Assembly (NCBI RefSeq): GCF_030159995.1
Contig: NZ_BSNM01000003.1
Location: 372,001 to 436,000, forward strand
DNA: 64,000 nucleotides
Direction: 5' to 3'
Origin: Litoribrevibacter albus
GTDB taxonomy: Bacteria > Pseudomonadota > Gammaproteobacteria > Pseudomonadales > Litoribrevibacteraceae
Part shown: piece after piece, positions 1 to 9,780 of the stretch
How positions within the stretch are numbered: position 1 is the first letter of the stretch
How the letters are laid out: the number at the start of each line of letters is the position of its first letter
Made by a program: the position numbers and the translations under genes
Notes under the pieces: generated by a model
What the model was told of the DNA's origin: nothing
The model's database searches: none
What the model saw: the letters and a program-made list of their open reading frames with translations, nothing else

Positions 1-2221
1 TGGTTTCCTGATTTATTTCTTGATCGATAGAGATAGAACGAAGCAGTTCAATGCGCTGGCACCAGCTTTTTATTTCAGGCGTCCAGGTTAATAGATTCAA
101 GCCCTTGGCTTTTACGAAGTTTAATAGCGCGGTCTGTTTTTGTTCTTGCGGAATCGTGGAAAGAGGCTTTGTTTCGCAGACCAATTTGCCTATGGTTTCT
201 CTTTGTTCAGCTAACAAGCGTTCATCTTTGTTCGACCATTCCACAGCTACCGTCTCGTTAAACAGGGACGGCTCTACGAGTTTTAGCGCTTCGAGATTCA
301 ATGGTGAGGCCAAGAATATTCGGTCAGAGGTTTGGCCGGATTGCCCCCCTAACTGAGCAACCGCAAGATACGTTTCCTTGGTTAAAGGATCGGAAGTCGG
401 AATCTGTGCCTGTCGGCCATTGCTTAATTTATAAGAGGTCAGGTTGGAAGGCGAAAGCTTGTCGGTCAGCTGGTGTTCTTGGGTTCTTTGAGCAATGCGA
501 TCAGGGTAGGCTAATGCCGTTAACATTCCAGCCAGGTCGTTTGAATCTACTTGGATCTTGGAAGCGTCGGATGATTGCACGCGCTTTAGCTGTTGTTCAA
601 ATTGGTGAGAGAGCTGTTTTATACGTTTTATCAAAGGCGAATTGGCTTGACCTGTTTCACCGTTTAGCAAAACCAACCGTTGGGTTAATTCACAATTACC
701 TTTGATAGGATCTCGTTCTGATAATAAAGCGGCTAAACGGCAAGCGGTTTCAGTGGGCGATTTTGCTGAGTCACTGCTTAGCGATTGGCTTTTAATCAAC
801 ATGTGCGCCAATCGGGGATGCATTGCAAGTTGTGTCATTGCCGTGCCGTGGTCGGTTAATGCGGATGCTTCCGGGGTAATGGCTTCCAGTTGGATCAACA
901 GGTCTGTGGCTTGGTTGTATGCAGAGGTTTTAGGAGGTGTGAGCCAATCCAGTTCACTTGGGTCATTGATGCCCCATTGAATGAGTTGCAATGCCACAGG
1001 TGCAAGATCGGCCTGATCAATTTCCGGCGCAGCAAAATTTGCCAGACTTTGATGTTGTTCTTCACCCCAGAGTCGATAGCAAACGCCAGGTTCCAGACGT
1101 CCTGCACGACCAGCCCTTTGTTTGGCGGAGGCTTTGGAGACTCGTTCGGTTTTAAGGCGAGTCATGGCGTTTTTTGGATCGTACTCCGGTACACGAGCAA
1201 GCCCCGAATCAATGACCACCCGGACGCCTTCAATGGTTAAACTGGTTTCGGCAATGCTGGTAGTCAGTACGATTTTTCGTGTGCCTTGTGGTGCGGGTTC
1301 AATGGCTTTACGTTGTTCGCTGAGCGACAGTGCACCATACAAAGGGGTAATGGTTAGGTGTTGATCATTGCCTAGAATTTGAGACAGTTGTTGCTGAACC
1401 GAGATAATTTCCCGTTGGCCAGGTAAAAATACCAGAATGCTGCCGGTTTGATCGGCTAGTGCTTGCTCGACACATTGGCTTACCTGATCGATCAAGGCTT
1501 GATGTTTCGCATGATTGCTGTATTGAAAGCGGCTTTGATTTGTCTGTAAAGGCGCTTTGGAAGAGGAGGCATTCCAGATAATATCTACCGGATAAGCTCG
1601 ACCTTCACTGGACAGAATGGGGCAGGTGTCTTCACTGGTGCTTTCGATGTAGCTTTGTATCTGTGTGCCATCCAGGGTTGCGGACATTACAACGACTTTC
1701 AGAGGATGTTCTCTCAATTCACCGAAGAGTTGTCGGCCTTGAAGTGTTAAAGCCAAACCCAAGTCGCCATCGAGACTGCGTTCGTGAAATTCATCGAAAA
1801 TGACAGCGGCAACGCCATCCAACGATGGGTCATCTAGCAGCATTCGATTGAGTACCCCTTCGGTGATGACCTCGATGCGGGTTTTGTCTGAGACCTTCTT
1901 ATCCATTCGAACACGATAGCCGACCGTTTCCCCTACGGTTTCATTCAACAGCTGCGCCATACGCTCTGCGGCCTGCCGAGCTGCAATCCGTCGAGGTTCG
2001 AGCATCAAGATCTTGCCTGTCTCTATCCAAGCGCGTTCCGTGCCTTTCGTATCCAGTAATGCCAAAGGAACCACTGTCGTTTTACCTGCCCCAGGTGCCG
2101 CTTCGATGATGAGTTGATCGTGTGAAGTCAGTGCATCTTTTATGGCTGGCAACAAGGTGCTAATAGGTAGATCAATGTTAGATAGATCTATGGCGGGTAA
2201 TTCGATTCGCGGTATAGACAT
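1..2221 (-). CDS. hrpB: ATP-dependent helicase HrpB, partial (C-terminus beyond window start)
   Basis: The minus strand reads open from an ATG at 2221 to base 1 without a stop, about 740 residues. It is a DEAH-type superfamily 2 helicase. Visible motifs in order: Walker A APGAGKTT near residue 43, the DE-F-H form of motif II in FDEFHER, SAT in VMSATLDG, and the motif VI region AKQRAGRAGR. After these comes the long C-terminal part typical of HrpB, which is cut off by the window edge. The family is an RNA-helicase-like protein of poorly defined role in proteobacteria. No frameshift was seen when I translated it by eye. The next gene (2355) is divergent, so the two share a 133-bp promoter region. 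Confidence 0.93.
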   Translation of the reverse strand, partial: MSIPRIELPAIDLSNIDLPISTLLPAIKDALTSHDQLIIEAAPGAGKTTVVPLALLDTKGTERAWIETGKILMLEPRRIAARQAAERMAQLLNETVGETVGYRVRMDKKVSDKTRIEVITEGVLNRMLLDDPSLDGVAAVIFDEFHERSLDGDLGLALTLQGRQLFGELREHPLKVVVMSATLDGTQIQSYIESTSEDTCPILSSEGRAYPVDIIWNASSSKAPLQTNQSRFQYSNHAKHQALIDQVSQCVEQALADQTGSILVFLPGQREIISVQQQLSQILGNDQHLTITPLYGALSLSEQRKAIEPAPQGTRKIVLTTSIAETSLTIEGVRVVIDSGLARVPEYDPKNAMTRLKTERVSKASAKQRAGRAGRLEPGVCYRLWGEEQHQSLANFAAPEIDQADLAPVALQLIQWGINDPSELDWLTPPKTSAYNQATDLLIQLEAITPEASALTDHGTAMTQLAMHPRLAHMLIKSQSLSSDSAKSPTETACRLAALLSERDPIKGNCELTQRLVLLNGETGQANSPLIKRIKQLSHQFEQQLKRVQSSDASKIQVDSNDLAGMLTALAYPDRIAQRTQEHQLTDKLSPSNLTSYKLSNGRQAQIPTSDPLTKETYLAVAQLGGQSGQTSDRIFLASPLNLEALKLVEPSLFNETVAVEWSNKDERLLAEQRETIGKLVCETKPLSTIPQEQKQTALLNFVKAKGLNLLTWTPEIKSWCQRIELLRSISIDQEINQET

Positions 2222-2354
2222 AGATTGATAAACAGTTTGAGGACAATGATTGGGGGTATATTAATGTCTGGGCTTGGGATTAAAAGCCCTTTGTGGTATT
2301 TACCCCACTGTAAAGAATTGGTTGAGTTTAGAAATAGATGAATAAGGATGGTTT

Positions 2355-2849
2355 GTGAGTAATGAAATTGAGCTTCGTACCTATCAAGAAGGCGATGACG
2401 TTATCGCCATTGCGGATTTGTTTTTTGAGAGTATTCACGCCATAGATGACGCAATTTACTCGCCACAACAAAAGGCGGTTTGGGCGCCTGAACCACCGAA
2501 GTACGACTATTGGGCCACACACTTAAAACCGTCAAAGACTTTACTGGCTTTTAAGGAAAATAGACTTGCTGGTTTCATGGAACTTGAGATTAATGAGTTA
2601 GATCGAACCGGCTATATCGATTGTTTTTACGTGCACTCTCAGTTTCAGGGGCAGGGCATCGGGAAAACGATGTTTGAGGCTATCTTGTCTCGCGCTCATG
2701 AGCACCAATTGTCTACCTTGTATGTGGATGCTTCACTTGTGGCAAGGCCGGTATTTGAACGTCAGGGCTTTACCGTAATTAAAGAGAATCAGGTCGTTCG
2801 ACAAGGTGTTAGCCTGACTAACTTTTCTATGGAAAAGCATCTGGCTTAA
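2355..2849 (+). CDS. GNAT-family N-acetyltransferase
   Basis: A 164-residue protein with a GNAT fold. The acetyl-CoA-binding motif A is visible as QFQGQGIGKTMFEAIL around residues 96-111, and the strand before it (YIDCFYVH) fits the fold. The C-terminal ARPVFERQGF is the usual GNAT ending in which the chain crosses a neighbouring strand. The start is GTG at 2355, with AAGGA seven bases upstream; no in-frame ATG fits. The substrate cannot be told from sequence. The gene is divergent from hrpB and stands alone. Confidence 0.85.
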   Translation: MSNEIELRTYQEGDDVIAIADLFFESIHAIDDAIYSPQQKAVWAPEPPKYDYWATHLKPSKTLLAFKENRLAGFMELEINELDRTGYIDCFYVHSQFQGQGIGKTMFEAILSRAHEHQLSTLYVDASLVARPVFERQGFTVIKENQVVRQGVSLTNFSMEKHLA

Positions 2850-2882
2850 GTGCTCCTTGCTCTCTCTATAAAAATGGCTGTC

Positions 2883-2916
2883 TGTCCATTCTCGTGTCCA
2901 TTTTGTGTGGTCCATT
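2883..2916. promoter_or_regulatory. Triple TCCATT direct repeat upstream of AraC-type gene
   Basis: Three near-identical half-sites lie in tandem: TGTCCATT at 2883, TGTCCATT at 2895 and GTCCATT at 2910. They are spaced 12-15 bases apart, just after the GNAT gene and about 160 bases before the AraC-type gene. Direct repeats on one helix face suit an AraC-family regulator, so autoregulation is possible. This is inference; no promoter boxes were confirmed. Confidence 0.25.
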
Positions 2917-3077
2917 CCTGACAAAATTTCCTAGAATGTTGCATATTTCTTGATAAATATTGCCTATTCCTGCAAATAATAGCGGTTGCGTCCTGCGGGT
3001 GCTTGGTTCTCGTTTATGCTTAACTGGAATCGATGGTTAGGAATGTATTTTTTCCAGCAAGGTTTATCGGGGTGATT

Positions 3078-3980
3078 ATGGTTAGTTTCGGGATGAGAAT
3101 GCAGTCTTATGCTGATTTTAAAGGCTTAAATACGCTGGAAGGTCATTGTGAGACCATCATTCCGGGGGTGTGTTTTTATCGTGCAAGCGAAGGCAGTGGC
3201 CGCGTGCCTTTGGTCTATCAGTCCGGGATTATCTTCATGGGGCAGGGACATAAACAAATCCATCTGGGGGAACAAAACGTTCGTTATGGCCCAGGCGACT
3301 ATCTGGTGATTGGCGTGCCTTTGCCATTGGAATGTGAAGCCTTTGCCGAAGACGATAAACCCATTCTTGGGTTATCTATCAACGTAGACAGCCAGCTGTT
3401 GCACCGTTTAGTCAGTGAACTTTCTAAAGACTCGTTAGGGAACCCTCATTATTCCAAACATGATCCGAATCTAGATCTTGGTTTAACTTCTGAAAGCATG
3501 AGCTCTGAGTTGACGGAAGCTTTCGATCGTTTGTTGAATGCGCTGCTCTCGGATACCGATGCCCGCATTCTTGGACCAGCGATTGTTGAGGAAATCATCT
3601 ATCGTATTTTGACCGGGCCAAACGGTCATGTCTTGTTTGACTTAGCTAAGCATGATGGGCACTACGCACGAATCGCCCGGGTTCTGAATTTGATGCATCG
3701 TGAGTACGCTGAACCCATTACGGTGGAAAGCTTGGCGGAAAAGGCCAATATGAGTTTGTCCGGCTTCCATCGTGCCTTTCGGCAGGTGACGACAGAATCC
3801 CCTTTACAGTACTTGAAGAAGGTCCGACTCACCAAGGCTAAAGAACTGATTGTGGCAGAAGGCAAGCGCGCGAACGATGCTGCACTGCTCGTCGGCTATA
3901 CCAGCCCGTCTCAGTTCAGTCGTGAATTTAAACGGCACTTTAATTCAACCCCCAAATCACTGGCGAAATCGGAAGCTTAG
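3078..3980 (+). CDS. AraC-family transcriptional regulator (AraC_N type)
   Basis: About 300 residues. The N-terminal half matches the AraC_N domain (PF06719 type), seen in the segments VCFYRASEG, VYQSGIIFMGQGHK and YGPGDYLVIGVPLPLECE. The C-terminal about 100 residues carry two helix-turn-helix motifs (TVESLAEKANMSLSGFHRAFR, then DAALLVGYTSPSQFSREFKRHF). It probably binds a small molecule through the N-terminal cupin and regulates genes nearby or itself. I chose the ATG at 3078 because CGGGGTG precedes it at good spacing; an in-frame ATG at 3033 would add 15 residues. The target genes are unknown. Confidence 0.88.
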   Translation: MVSFGMRMQSYADFKGLNTLEGHCETIIPGVCFYRASEGSGRVPLVYQSGIIFMGQGHKQIHLGEQNVRYGPGDYLVIGVPLPLECEAFAEDDKPILGLSINVDSQLLHRLVSELSKDSLGNPHYSKHDPNLDLGLTSESMSSELTEAFDRLLNALLSDTDARILGPAIVEEIIYRILTGPNGHVLFDLAKHDGHYARIARVLNLMHREYAEPITVESLAEKANMSLSGFHRAFRQVTTESPLQYLKKVRLTKAKELIVAEGKRANDAALLVGYTSPSQFSREFKRHFNSTPKSLAKSEA

Positions 3981-3988
3981 ACTTTGGG

Positions 3989-4025
3989 GCAGGGCGCTTA
4001 GACTTAGAGGCAGGGCGCTTAGACT
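3989..4025. repeat. 16-bp direct repeat after the AraC-type gene
   Basis: GCAGGGCGCTTAGACT occurs at 3989-4004 and again at 4010-4025, a 21-bp period. A partial third unit (GCTTAGACTTTGG) overlaps the stop codon of the AraC-type gene. It looks like slippage duplication of the gene's end and has no obvious function. Confidence 0.7.
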
Positions 4026-4064
4026 CAAATAGTTGTTTCCGACGGCTCATTCATCGACCGCTGT

Positions 4065-5699
4065 TTATCGATAACTCAGGTGAGCGTTCAGTGTTTGAAT
4101 GAGCTTGTTCAGTTCGATGGGTTTCGTCAGATAACCGGAATAGCCTCGCTCTTGCAGCTCCATCGCGGAATTACCAAAGACGTTTGCGCTGAACGCTATG
4201 ATCGGCGTTTTCGGTTGAATGTGTTTGATGCGATCAGCCACTTCGTCACCGGAGAGATCAGGTAACTGTAAATCCATCATAATTAGGTCGTAGTGGTGCT
4301 GTTTCGCCACCTCAATGGCATCTTCGCCTGTGCCGACAACTTCCAGAGGGCAATTCATGGATTCGAAAATCGCTTTAGCCACTTCTTGATTCAATACTGT
4401 GTCTTCCACCAGAAGTATGCGTCGTTTGGATGGGGTAAATTGCAGTTTGGAGTCTGATATAACCGGTGGTTCGGATTCATCGGGTAAGGGTAGAACGGGG
4501 AATGATACCTGGAATGTGGTGCCTTGCCCTAAGGTACTACTGACCTGAATGCTGCCTTCCAGCAAATCCACCAATCCTTTGGTAATCGAAAGGCCAAGCC
4601 CTGTTCCTTCTCTACATTTGTTCCTGCCTACTTGCAGAAACTTATTAAAGAGTTTTTGCTGATCGGCGTCAGAAATACCGATGCCTTGATCAATCACTTT
4701 AATGTGGAATTGGTCGTTGTAATTCACTTCCACACACACAAACTTACCCGCCTCGGTGAACTTAATGCTGTTGTTGATCAAGTTGATCATGATCTGCGCA
4801 AGTTTGTAATCGTCTAAATAAAGGTTGGGCGGAACATTTACATCCACAAAGAGCTTCAGTTTTACACCTCGTTCTTTGGCTTTAATCATCAAAATATCGT
4901 TGATGCTTTGAAAGAACTCCCGCGTGTGAATGACCCGGTTTTCAACTTCCATCTTGCCTTCTTCAATCTTGGTAATATCCAACACCGAGTTCACTAATTT
5001 AAGAAGTCGATCGCCACTGATTTGGATGTTTCGAATGTATTGTTTGTACTTTTCCGCCACATTCAAAGACTCTGCCTTTTGGCTGAGAATATTGCTGAAG
5101 CCGATGATTGCATTCAATGGCGTTCGTAATTCATGACTGATGTTGGCCAAAAAATCGGTCTTTTGTTGATCGGCCTGCCGGAGCTGTTTGACCTTTAATC
5201 GAAGCTCCAATTGAGCAATGACTGAACGGCCGAGAATCTCTAATGCATTGCGTTGGTGTTGTGACAGTTGTTTGGGCACTCGATCGATGGTGCAGAGTGT
5301 TCCTATGGCATGGCCTGAGTGACTGATGAGTGGCGTACCTGCGTAAAACCGAATGTCCGGGGCTTGAGTGACCAATGGGTTGTCATGAAAGCGTTCATCT
5401 TTGGTGGCGTCTGGAATCTCAAAAATATCATGTTGATGGATGGCGTGAGCGCAGAAAGCGATGTCCCGGCTGGTTTCTGAGGCATCTATGCCTACTTTGG
5501 ACTTAAACCACTGACGATCAGGATCAATAAGAGAAATGAGCGCAATGGGTGTATCGCAAATTTCAGAAGCGAGCTGAGTCAGGTCATCGAACACTTGCTC
5601 GGCTTCGGTGTCCAGCACGTCATAGTCATACAGAGCTTGTAAGCGGGAACTTTCATCCAGAGTGTGCGGAGCTGAAATCATGTCCGGCGGATTCTCCAA
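4065..5699 (-). CDS. GAF-histidine kinase-receiver hybrid sensor
   Basis: A 544-residue cytoplasmic hybrid sensor kinase without membrane segments. Residues about 15-165 form a GAF domain (FDDLTQLASEICDTPIALISLID, later GTLCTID). HisKA follows, with phospho-acceptor H189 in ISHELRTPLN. Next comes HATPase (N-box NLINNSIKFTEAG, G boxes DQGIGI and GTGLGLSI). The C-terminal receiver begins near 426 with the acidic pair VEDT, phospho-acceptor Asp about 476 in MMDLQLPDLSG and Lys in YLTKP. Start is ATG at 5699, with another at 5681. No partner regulator is adjacent, so its output is unknown. The GAF domain may bind a small ligand or cofactor. Confidence 0.9.
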   Translation of the reverse strand: MENPPDMISAPHTLDESSRLQALYDYDVLDTEAEQVFDDLTQLASEICDTPIALISLIDPDRQWFKSKVGIDASETSRDIAFCAHAIHQHDIFEIPDATKDERFHDNPLVTQAPDIRFYAGTPLISHSGHAIGTLCTIDRVPKQLSQHQRNALEILGRSVIAQLELRLKVKQLRQADQQKTDFLANISHELRTPLNAIIGFSNILSQKAESLNVAEKYKQYIRNIQISGDRLLKLVNSVLDITKIEEGKMEVENRVIHTREFFQSINDILMIKAKERGVKLKLFVDVNVPPNLYLDDYKLAQIMINLINNSIKFTEAGKFVCVEVNYNDQFHIKVIDQGIGISDADQQKLFNKFLQVGRNKCREGTGLGLSITKGLVDLLEGSIQVSSTLGQGTTFQVSFPVLPLPDESEPPVISDSKLQFTPSKRRILLVEDTVLNQEVAKAIFESMNCPLEVVGTGEDAIEVAKQHHYDLIMMDLQLPDLSGDEVADRIKHIQPKTPIIAFSANVFGNSAMELQERGYSGYLTKPIELNKLIQTLNAHLSYR

Positions 5700-5885
5700 A
5701 TCATTTCTTACTGGTATCTATGAGCTTAGCTGAGTCATTCGATACAGCAACGTGAAGAATATGTACATAAAGCAAGTGTTTGAAACAAAACGTAATCTTG
5801 TGAACGAGTTAGGAATTTCAACCGAACGACTTCTTTATACTTGCGGCTCGATGAACAGCCCGATGTTTACCATATGGGTATAGGT

Positions 5886-6359
5886 ATGATTGCAGTTATG
5901 GATGATTCGGTTTTTAAAGCACGCGCAGGCATCGCAGATGGTTTTGAGTTTATCAATGGCTATTTGATTGTCGCGATGTGGGTTGTTTGGGGTGTGTCGA
6001 AAGCCTTTTTCCCCCAAGCAGAAGTTGTGTTTTTTGGTTGGGCCTTTGCATCAACGCTTCTCTATGGTTTTAAGTACCTCGTGCCTTTGTTTCGCTCTGA
6101 TTATCAATTGATTTTCAAAGATGATTTTTTGATGTTTCAGCAAGGGGAGGCCGTTTTATGGACTCTGCCTTATGAAAATTTATCGCATATAGGCGCTGAG
6201 AAGTTGAATCATTCCGATACTAAATTTGTGCCCTTGATTGAAGAGCTATTTGTGTATACCCACAGTGATGAGAAGTTCCTGATTCCTCCTTATGTCTTTG
6301 AATTAGACGATGTTAACGCGATTCAACGAGAGATCGAAATTCGAAAGGCAACTCTTTGA
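5886..6359 (+). CDS. Membrane protein with a PH-like C-terminal domain, function unknown
   Basis: The reading frame is open from 5841, but that start is TTG. In-frame ATGs lie at 5874, 5886 and 5898, none with a clear ribosome binding site, so the start is uncertain. Two hydrophobic segments (about YLIVAMWVVWGVSKAFF and VVFFGWAFASTLLYGFKYLVPLF) are followed by about 90 residues of alternating beta pattern (YQLIFKDDFLMFQQG ... YENLSHIGAEK). This recalls small bacterial PH-like membrane proteins. I do not recognise a specific family. It is transcribed alone, divergent from the hybrid kinase. Confidence 0.6.
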   Translation: MIAVMDDSVFKARAGIADGFEFINGYLIVAMWVVWGVSKAFFPQAEVVFFGWAFASTLLYGFKYLVPLFRSDYQLIFKDDFLMFQQGEAVLWTLPYENLSHIGAEKLNHSDTKFVPLIEELFVYTHSDEKFLIPPYVFELDDVNAIQREIEIRKATL

Positions 6360-6679
6360 TTTATTATTTGTTTTTAAAATTTGAGCAATCCGGATTTTAA
6401 GTTTTGAGCAGTTGCTTTCGTTTTTGATCTGTTCTTCTGTATTCATCTTTATAGTCATTTCTATTGCTTTTATGCGCTACTGAATTGTTTTTACAGGGAC
6501 AAAATTTACCGGAATTTTGTTCTTGAACGTTTTGAGAAGCGCATTTAAGTATTTGCAAATGGGTATTTATTGATTGATTCCATCTTTTCTCTAGTCTGGG
6601 TAAAGTCTGAGCAAACTCATGCGATTTTCGCATTGGGTTGCTTATTCCTTTCCATAAAAATAATAAAGACGGGAATCAC
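6360..6679. other. Intergenic region, 320 bp, AT-rich
   Basis: This stretch lies between the small membrane protein and the M19-like gene. It is rich in T and A, and I see no convincing gene, tRNA or strong terminator. A 78-codon minus-strand frame at 6397-6633 has a low-complexity, Lys/Asn-rich translation and no ribosome binding site, and I do not call it. The promoter of the next gene should lie near its right end. Confidence 0.5.
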
Positions 6680-9640
6680 ATGAAAATCCAAAGTGCTGCG
6701 AAAGGCTTTCTGGCGTGCGCCGTGGTGGTGGGTGCACAGTTAGATGCCGACGTGTTACACGCAAGTGAGCAAGACGATGCGGTGTATGAACTGGCTCAGG
6801 GCTGTTATGCCATTCAATCGCCAACAACCGGATATTACCTGAAGAAATACTACAAAGGCGGGCCGGTCGATAACGGTTTAAGTTACCGATTTGAATCCGG
6901 GTCGATCGAAGAGGCAACACACTTCTTCTTTAAACCAACCTCCTACGCTAACTATTTAATGACCGACCGGGATGGCCGTTATTTTGCCAGCCACCTGCCA
7001 GCAGAGATCAGTGCTGGACGCTATGCGGGCGTGTTTGCTGAGTGGAAGATGGACGCACATGGCGACGCGGCGAACGGCTTCAAATTCAGCTTCCGTGGTA
7101 ATGCCTTGAACATGGGCTTACGCCATAACTACAGTGATGGTGGTCTCTACTTCTTTGACCTTCTGAATCCAACCAACAACACCAGTGAAACCCAGTTTAA
7201 TCTGGTGGCTCAATCTGACTGTACGCCGTTCCCTGAAGTGACGACCAATGTGTCGGGTGATACTTCGGCATTAAAAGGCGATGCGAGTCTTCCTATTCGT
7301 GGCTTTGTTGATCCGCATACGCACATTACCTCCTATGAATTTATGGGCGGTAAGATGATGCACGGTAAACCATTCCATCGTTGGGGTGTTGAGACTGCAT
7401 TGAGTGACAGTAGCTCGGTTCACGGGCCAGACGGCTCGTTGGATATCATTGGTAACCTCTATACCTTTGGTGATGTGAACAAACGCTATGACACGCGCGG
7501 TTGGCCGGATTTCCCTTGGTGGCCAAACCATGAACAAATGAGCCACTCCGGTTATTACTACAAGTGGATCGAGCGTGCGTATTTGTCGGGCTTACGTCTG
7601 ATGGTGACCGATCTCGTAGAAAACGAAGTGCTGTGTAAAGTGCAGTCCACTGTGAACCCTGGCAGCTGGATTAACCCGAACAGCTGTAACACTATGGACA
7701 GTATTCGTTTGCAGGTTCAGCGATTGAATGAAATGCAAGCATACATTGATGCTCAATCGGGCGGTCCGGGCAAGGGCTTCTTCCAGCTAGTCAATTCACC
7801 TGAGCAAGCGCGTGAAGTGATTGCTAATGGTCAAATGGCCGTGTTGATGGGCGTTGAAGCGTCTGAAACTTTCAACTGCGGTAAGAAAGACTCGTGTAAT
7901 CGTAATTCCGTTGAGGCTCAGCTAAACGAGCTTTACGATTTGGGTGTTCGTACCATTTACCCAGCGCATAAGTTCGATAACCAAATCAGTGGTTCTCGTG
8001 TTGAGCATGGCTTCATTAACGTTGGTCAGTTGCTTGCAACCGGTAAGTTCTTTGAAACCAAAGAATGTGACGAAGAAACCGGCGGTAAGTACTTTACGTC
8101 CGGTTTCCCAATCATCGGTGAAGTGCCGTTCATTAAAGAGATTCTTGACGTTGCGGGACTTAACCCTCAATACGATGAAACCATTCAGCACTGTAACAAG
8201 CATGGCTTGAGCGAGTTGGGTGTGTATCTTGTGAACCGCATGATTGATAAAGGTATGCTGATCGAGCTGGATCACACCAGTTCAGACAGTGCTACAGCGA
8301 TCATGGACATTGTGGAAGCGCGTAACTACAGCGGTGTGATTTCATCGCACAGCTGGATGAGCCCTTCGCGTGACGGCAGTCTGCAAAATAACCTGAAGCG
8401 TGTGATTCATGCCGGTGGTTTCGTGGCACCGTATAACTGGAACGCCAAATCAATCGCCGGCAGCATTTCTCAGTATCTTGAAGAAGTTGAGAAAACACCG
8501 TACCTCAATGCAGTAAGCTTCGGTACCGATATGAGTGGTTTAGGTTCTCAGCCTGGTCCACGTGATGATGTGGACACCAATCCACTGAATTACCCATACA
8601 CCTCTGAATTCGGCTTGGTATTCAACAAGCAGGTTTCCGGCAACCGTACCTTCGACCTGAACGTTGATGGTATCGCTCATTACGGCATGGTGGCTGATCA
8701 CATTCAAGACTTGCGTGAACAAGCGTCCTCCCGTGTCTATGAAGCGGTGATGAATTCGGCTGAAGGGTACCTGCAAATGTGGGAACGAGCAGAGGCTAAC
8801 ACCAACGAAGATTACGTTAACCCGCTGATGCCGTATGTATCGATCTACAACCGTAAAGCTGGTCGTTGCATGGACGTTCCAGGGCACGACGACAACCTCA
8901 ATAATGGCACTAACGTTCAGCTTTGGGATTGTGATGACGACTCTTACGACCAACACTGGATTTACGATAAAGAACGTCAAATGTTCGTAAATCGTGCTGA
9001 TCCAACCAAGTGTCTGGACAACCGTGGTCAAGCCTACAACAACGGTGAGATCGTAATCTGGGATTGTGTTGACAGCGACAACCTACGTTGGACTTACACG
9101 GGCAATGTCTTGGCAAGTAAACACGACGGCAACATCGTGGCTGATGCTTACAGCACAGGCAATGGCGGTAACGTAGGGCAGTGGGAATACCACGGCGCTG
9201 ATTGGCAACAATGGGAGCTAAGACCTTTCATGCCTGTACATCGCTGGGTAGACTTCCGCGACAAGCGTTCAGGTAAATGTCTGGATGTGACCAACAGTCA
9301 AACTGCAAACGGCACCAAAGTTCAGTTGCATGACTGTAACGGCACTGCGGCTCAACAATGGTATTACGATTCCATCAAGGGCACCTTGAAGAGTCAGTTG
9401 GCAGGTAACCTATGTCTGGACGTACCAAACGGTGATGTCTCAGAAGGTGTTCAACTGCAGATTTGGGAATGTCAGGATGGCAACCTCAATCAACAATTTG
9501 ATCGCAGCAACAAAGCCTTCCGTTCTCGTCACAACACCAACCGTGTTGTGGATGCGGCAGGTACTGATAATGGTGCAGCCATCGTGATGTGGGAATATCA
9601 CGGCGGTGATAACCAAAAATGGCGCCCAGGCTTGAACTAA
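6680..9640 (+). CDS. Secreted M19-like (membrane dipeptidase-type) hydrolase with two ricin B-lectin domains
   Basis: A 986-residue exported protein. Start is ATG at 6680 with GGGA just upstream; the frame is open from 6638 but that would bury the signal peptide (MKIQSAAKGFLACAVVVGA). The catalytic region begins near residue 210 with FVDPHTHITSYEF. It contains M19-like blocks: ELDHTSSDSATAIMD, then VISSHSWMSP, then FGTDMSGLG. Two ricin-type beta-trefoil modules follow at about 717-850 and 855-986, each with repeated C-D/DVP and QLWDC/QxW motifs. The catalytic part is probably a metal-dependent hydrolase; its substrate is unknown and need not be a dipeptide. The lectin modules suggest binding to a glycan surface. 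A terminator follows, so it is probably monocistronic. Confidence 0.8.
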   Translation: MKIQSAAKGFLACAVVVGAQLDADVLHASEQDDAVYELAQGCYAIQSPTTGYYLKKYYKGGPVDNGLSYRFESGSIEEATHFFFKPTSYANYLMTDRDGRYFASHLPAEISAGRYAGVFAEWKMDAHGDAANGFKFSFRGNALNMGLRHNYSDGGLYFFDLLNPTNNTSETQFNLVAQSDCTPFPEVTTNVSGDTSALKGDASLPIRGFVDPHTHITSYEFMGGKMMHGKPFHRWGVETALSDSSSVHGPDGSLDIIGNLYTFGDVNKRYDTRGWPDFPWWPNHEQMSHSGYYYKWIERAYLSGLRLMVTDLVENEVLCKVQSTVNPGSWINPNSCNTMDSIRLQVQRLNEMQAYIDAQSGGPGKGFFQLVNSPEQAREVIANGQMAVLMGVEASETFNCGKKDSCNRNSVEAQLNELYDLGVRTIYPAHKFDNQISGSRVEHGFINVGQLLATGKFFETKECDEETGGKYFTSGFPIIGEVPFIKEILDVAGLNPQYDETIQHCNKHGLSELGVYLVNRMIDKGMLIELDHTSSDSATAIMDIVEARNYSGVISSHSWMSPSRDGSLQNNLKRVIHAGGFVAPYNWNAKSIAGSISQYLEEVEKTPYLNAVSFGTDMSGLGSQPGPRDDVDTNPLNYPYTSEFGLVFNKQVSGNRTFDLNVDGIAHYGMVADHIQDLREQASSRVYEAVMNSAEGYLQMWERAEANTNEDYVNPLMPYVSIYNRKAGRCMDVPGHDDNLNNGTNVQLWDCDDDSYDQHWIYDKERQMFVNRADPTKCLDNRGQAYNNGEIVIWDCVDSDNLRWTYTGNVLASKHDGNIVADAYSTGNGGNVGQWEYHGADWQQWELRPFMPVHRWVDFRDKRSGKCLDVTNSQTANGTKVQLHDCNGTAAQQWYYDSIKGTLKSQLAGNLCLDVPNGDVSEGVQLQIWECQDGNLNQQFDRSNKAFRSRHNTNRVVDAAGTDNGAAIVMWEYHGGDNQKWRPGLN

Positions 9641-9656
9641 GCGCTATACAAAAAGA

Positions 9657-9680
9657 GGCGGCCGGTTGGTCGCCTTTTTT
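9657..9680 (+). terminator. Rho-independent terminator after the M19-like gene
   Basis: The stem GGCGGCC/GGTCGCC (one G-U pair) has loop GGTT and is followed by six Ts. It begins 17 bases after the stop codon at 9640. Confidence 0.85.
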
Positions 9681-9780
9681 GTTCTGTGTTCTGAACTTAA
9701 TACACACAAATGAAATACATTCGAAACAAGCTTAGTTAGGTTCAGATATTTCCAGGCTACAAAACACAAGGATGATTGAA

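Noticed and set aside
6397-6633. 78-codon minus-strand frame in the gap before the M19-like gene
   Set aside because: AT-driven composition, no start signal, no recognisable motif.
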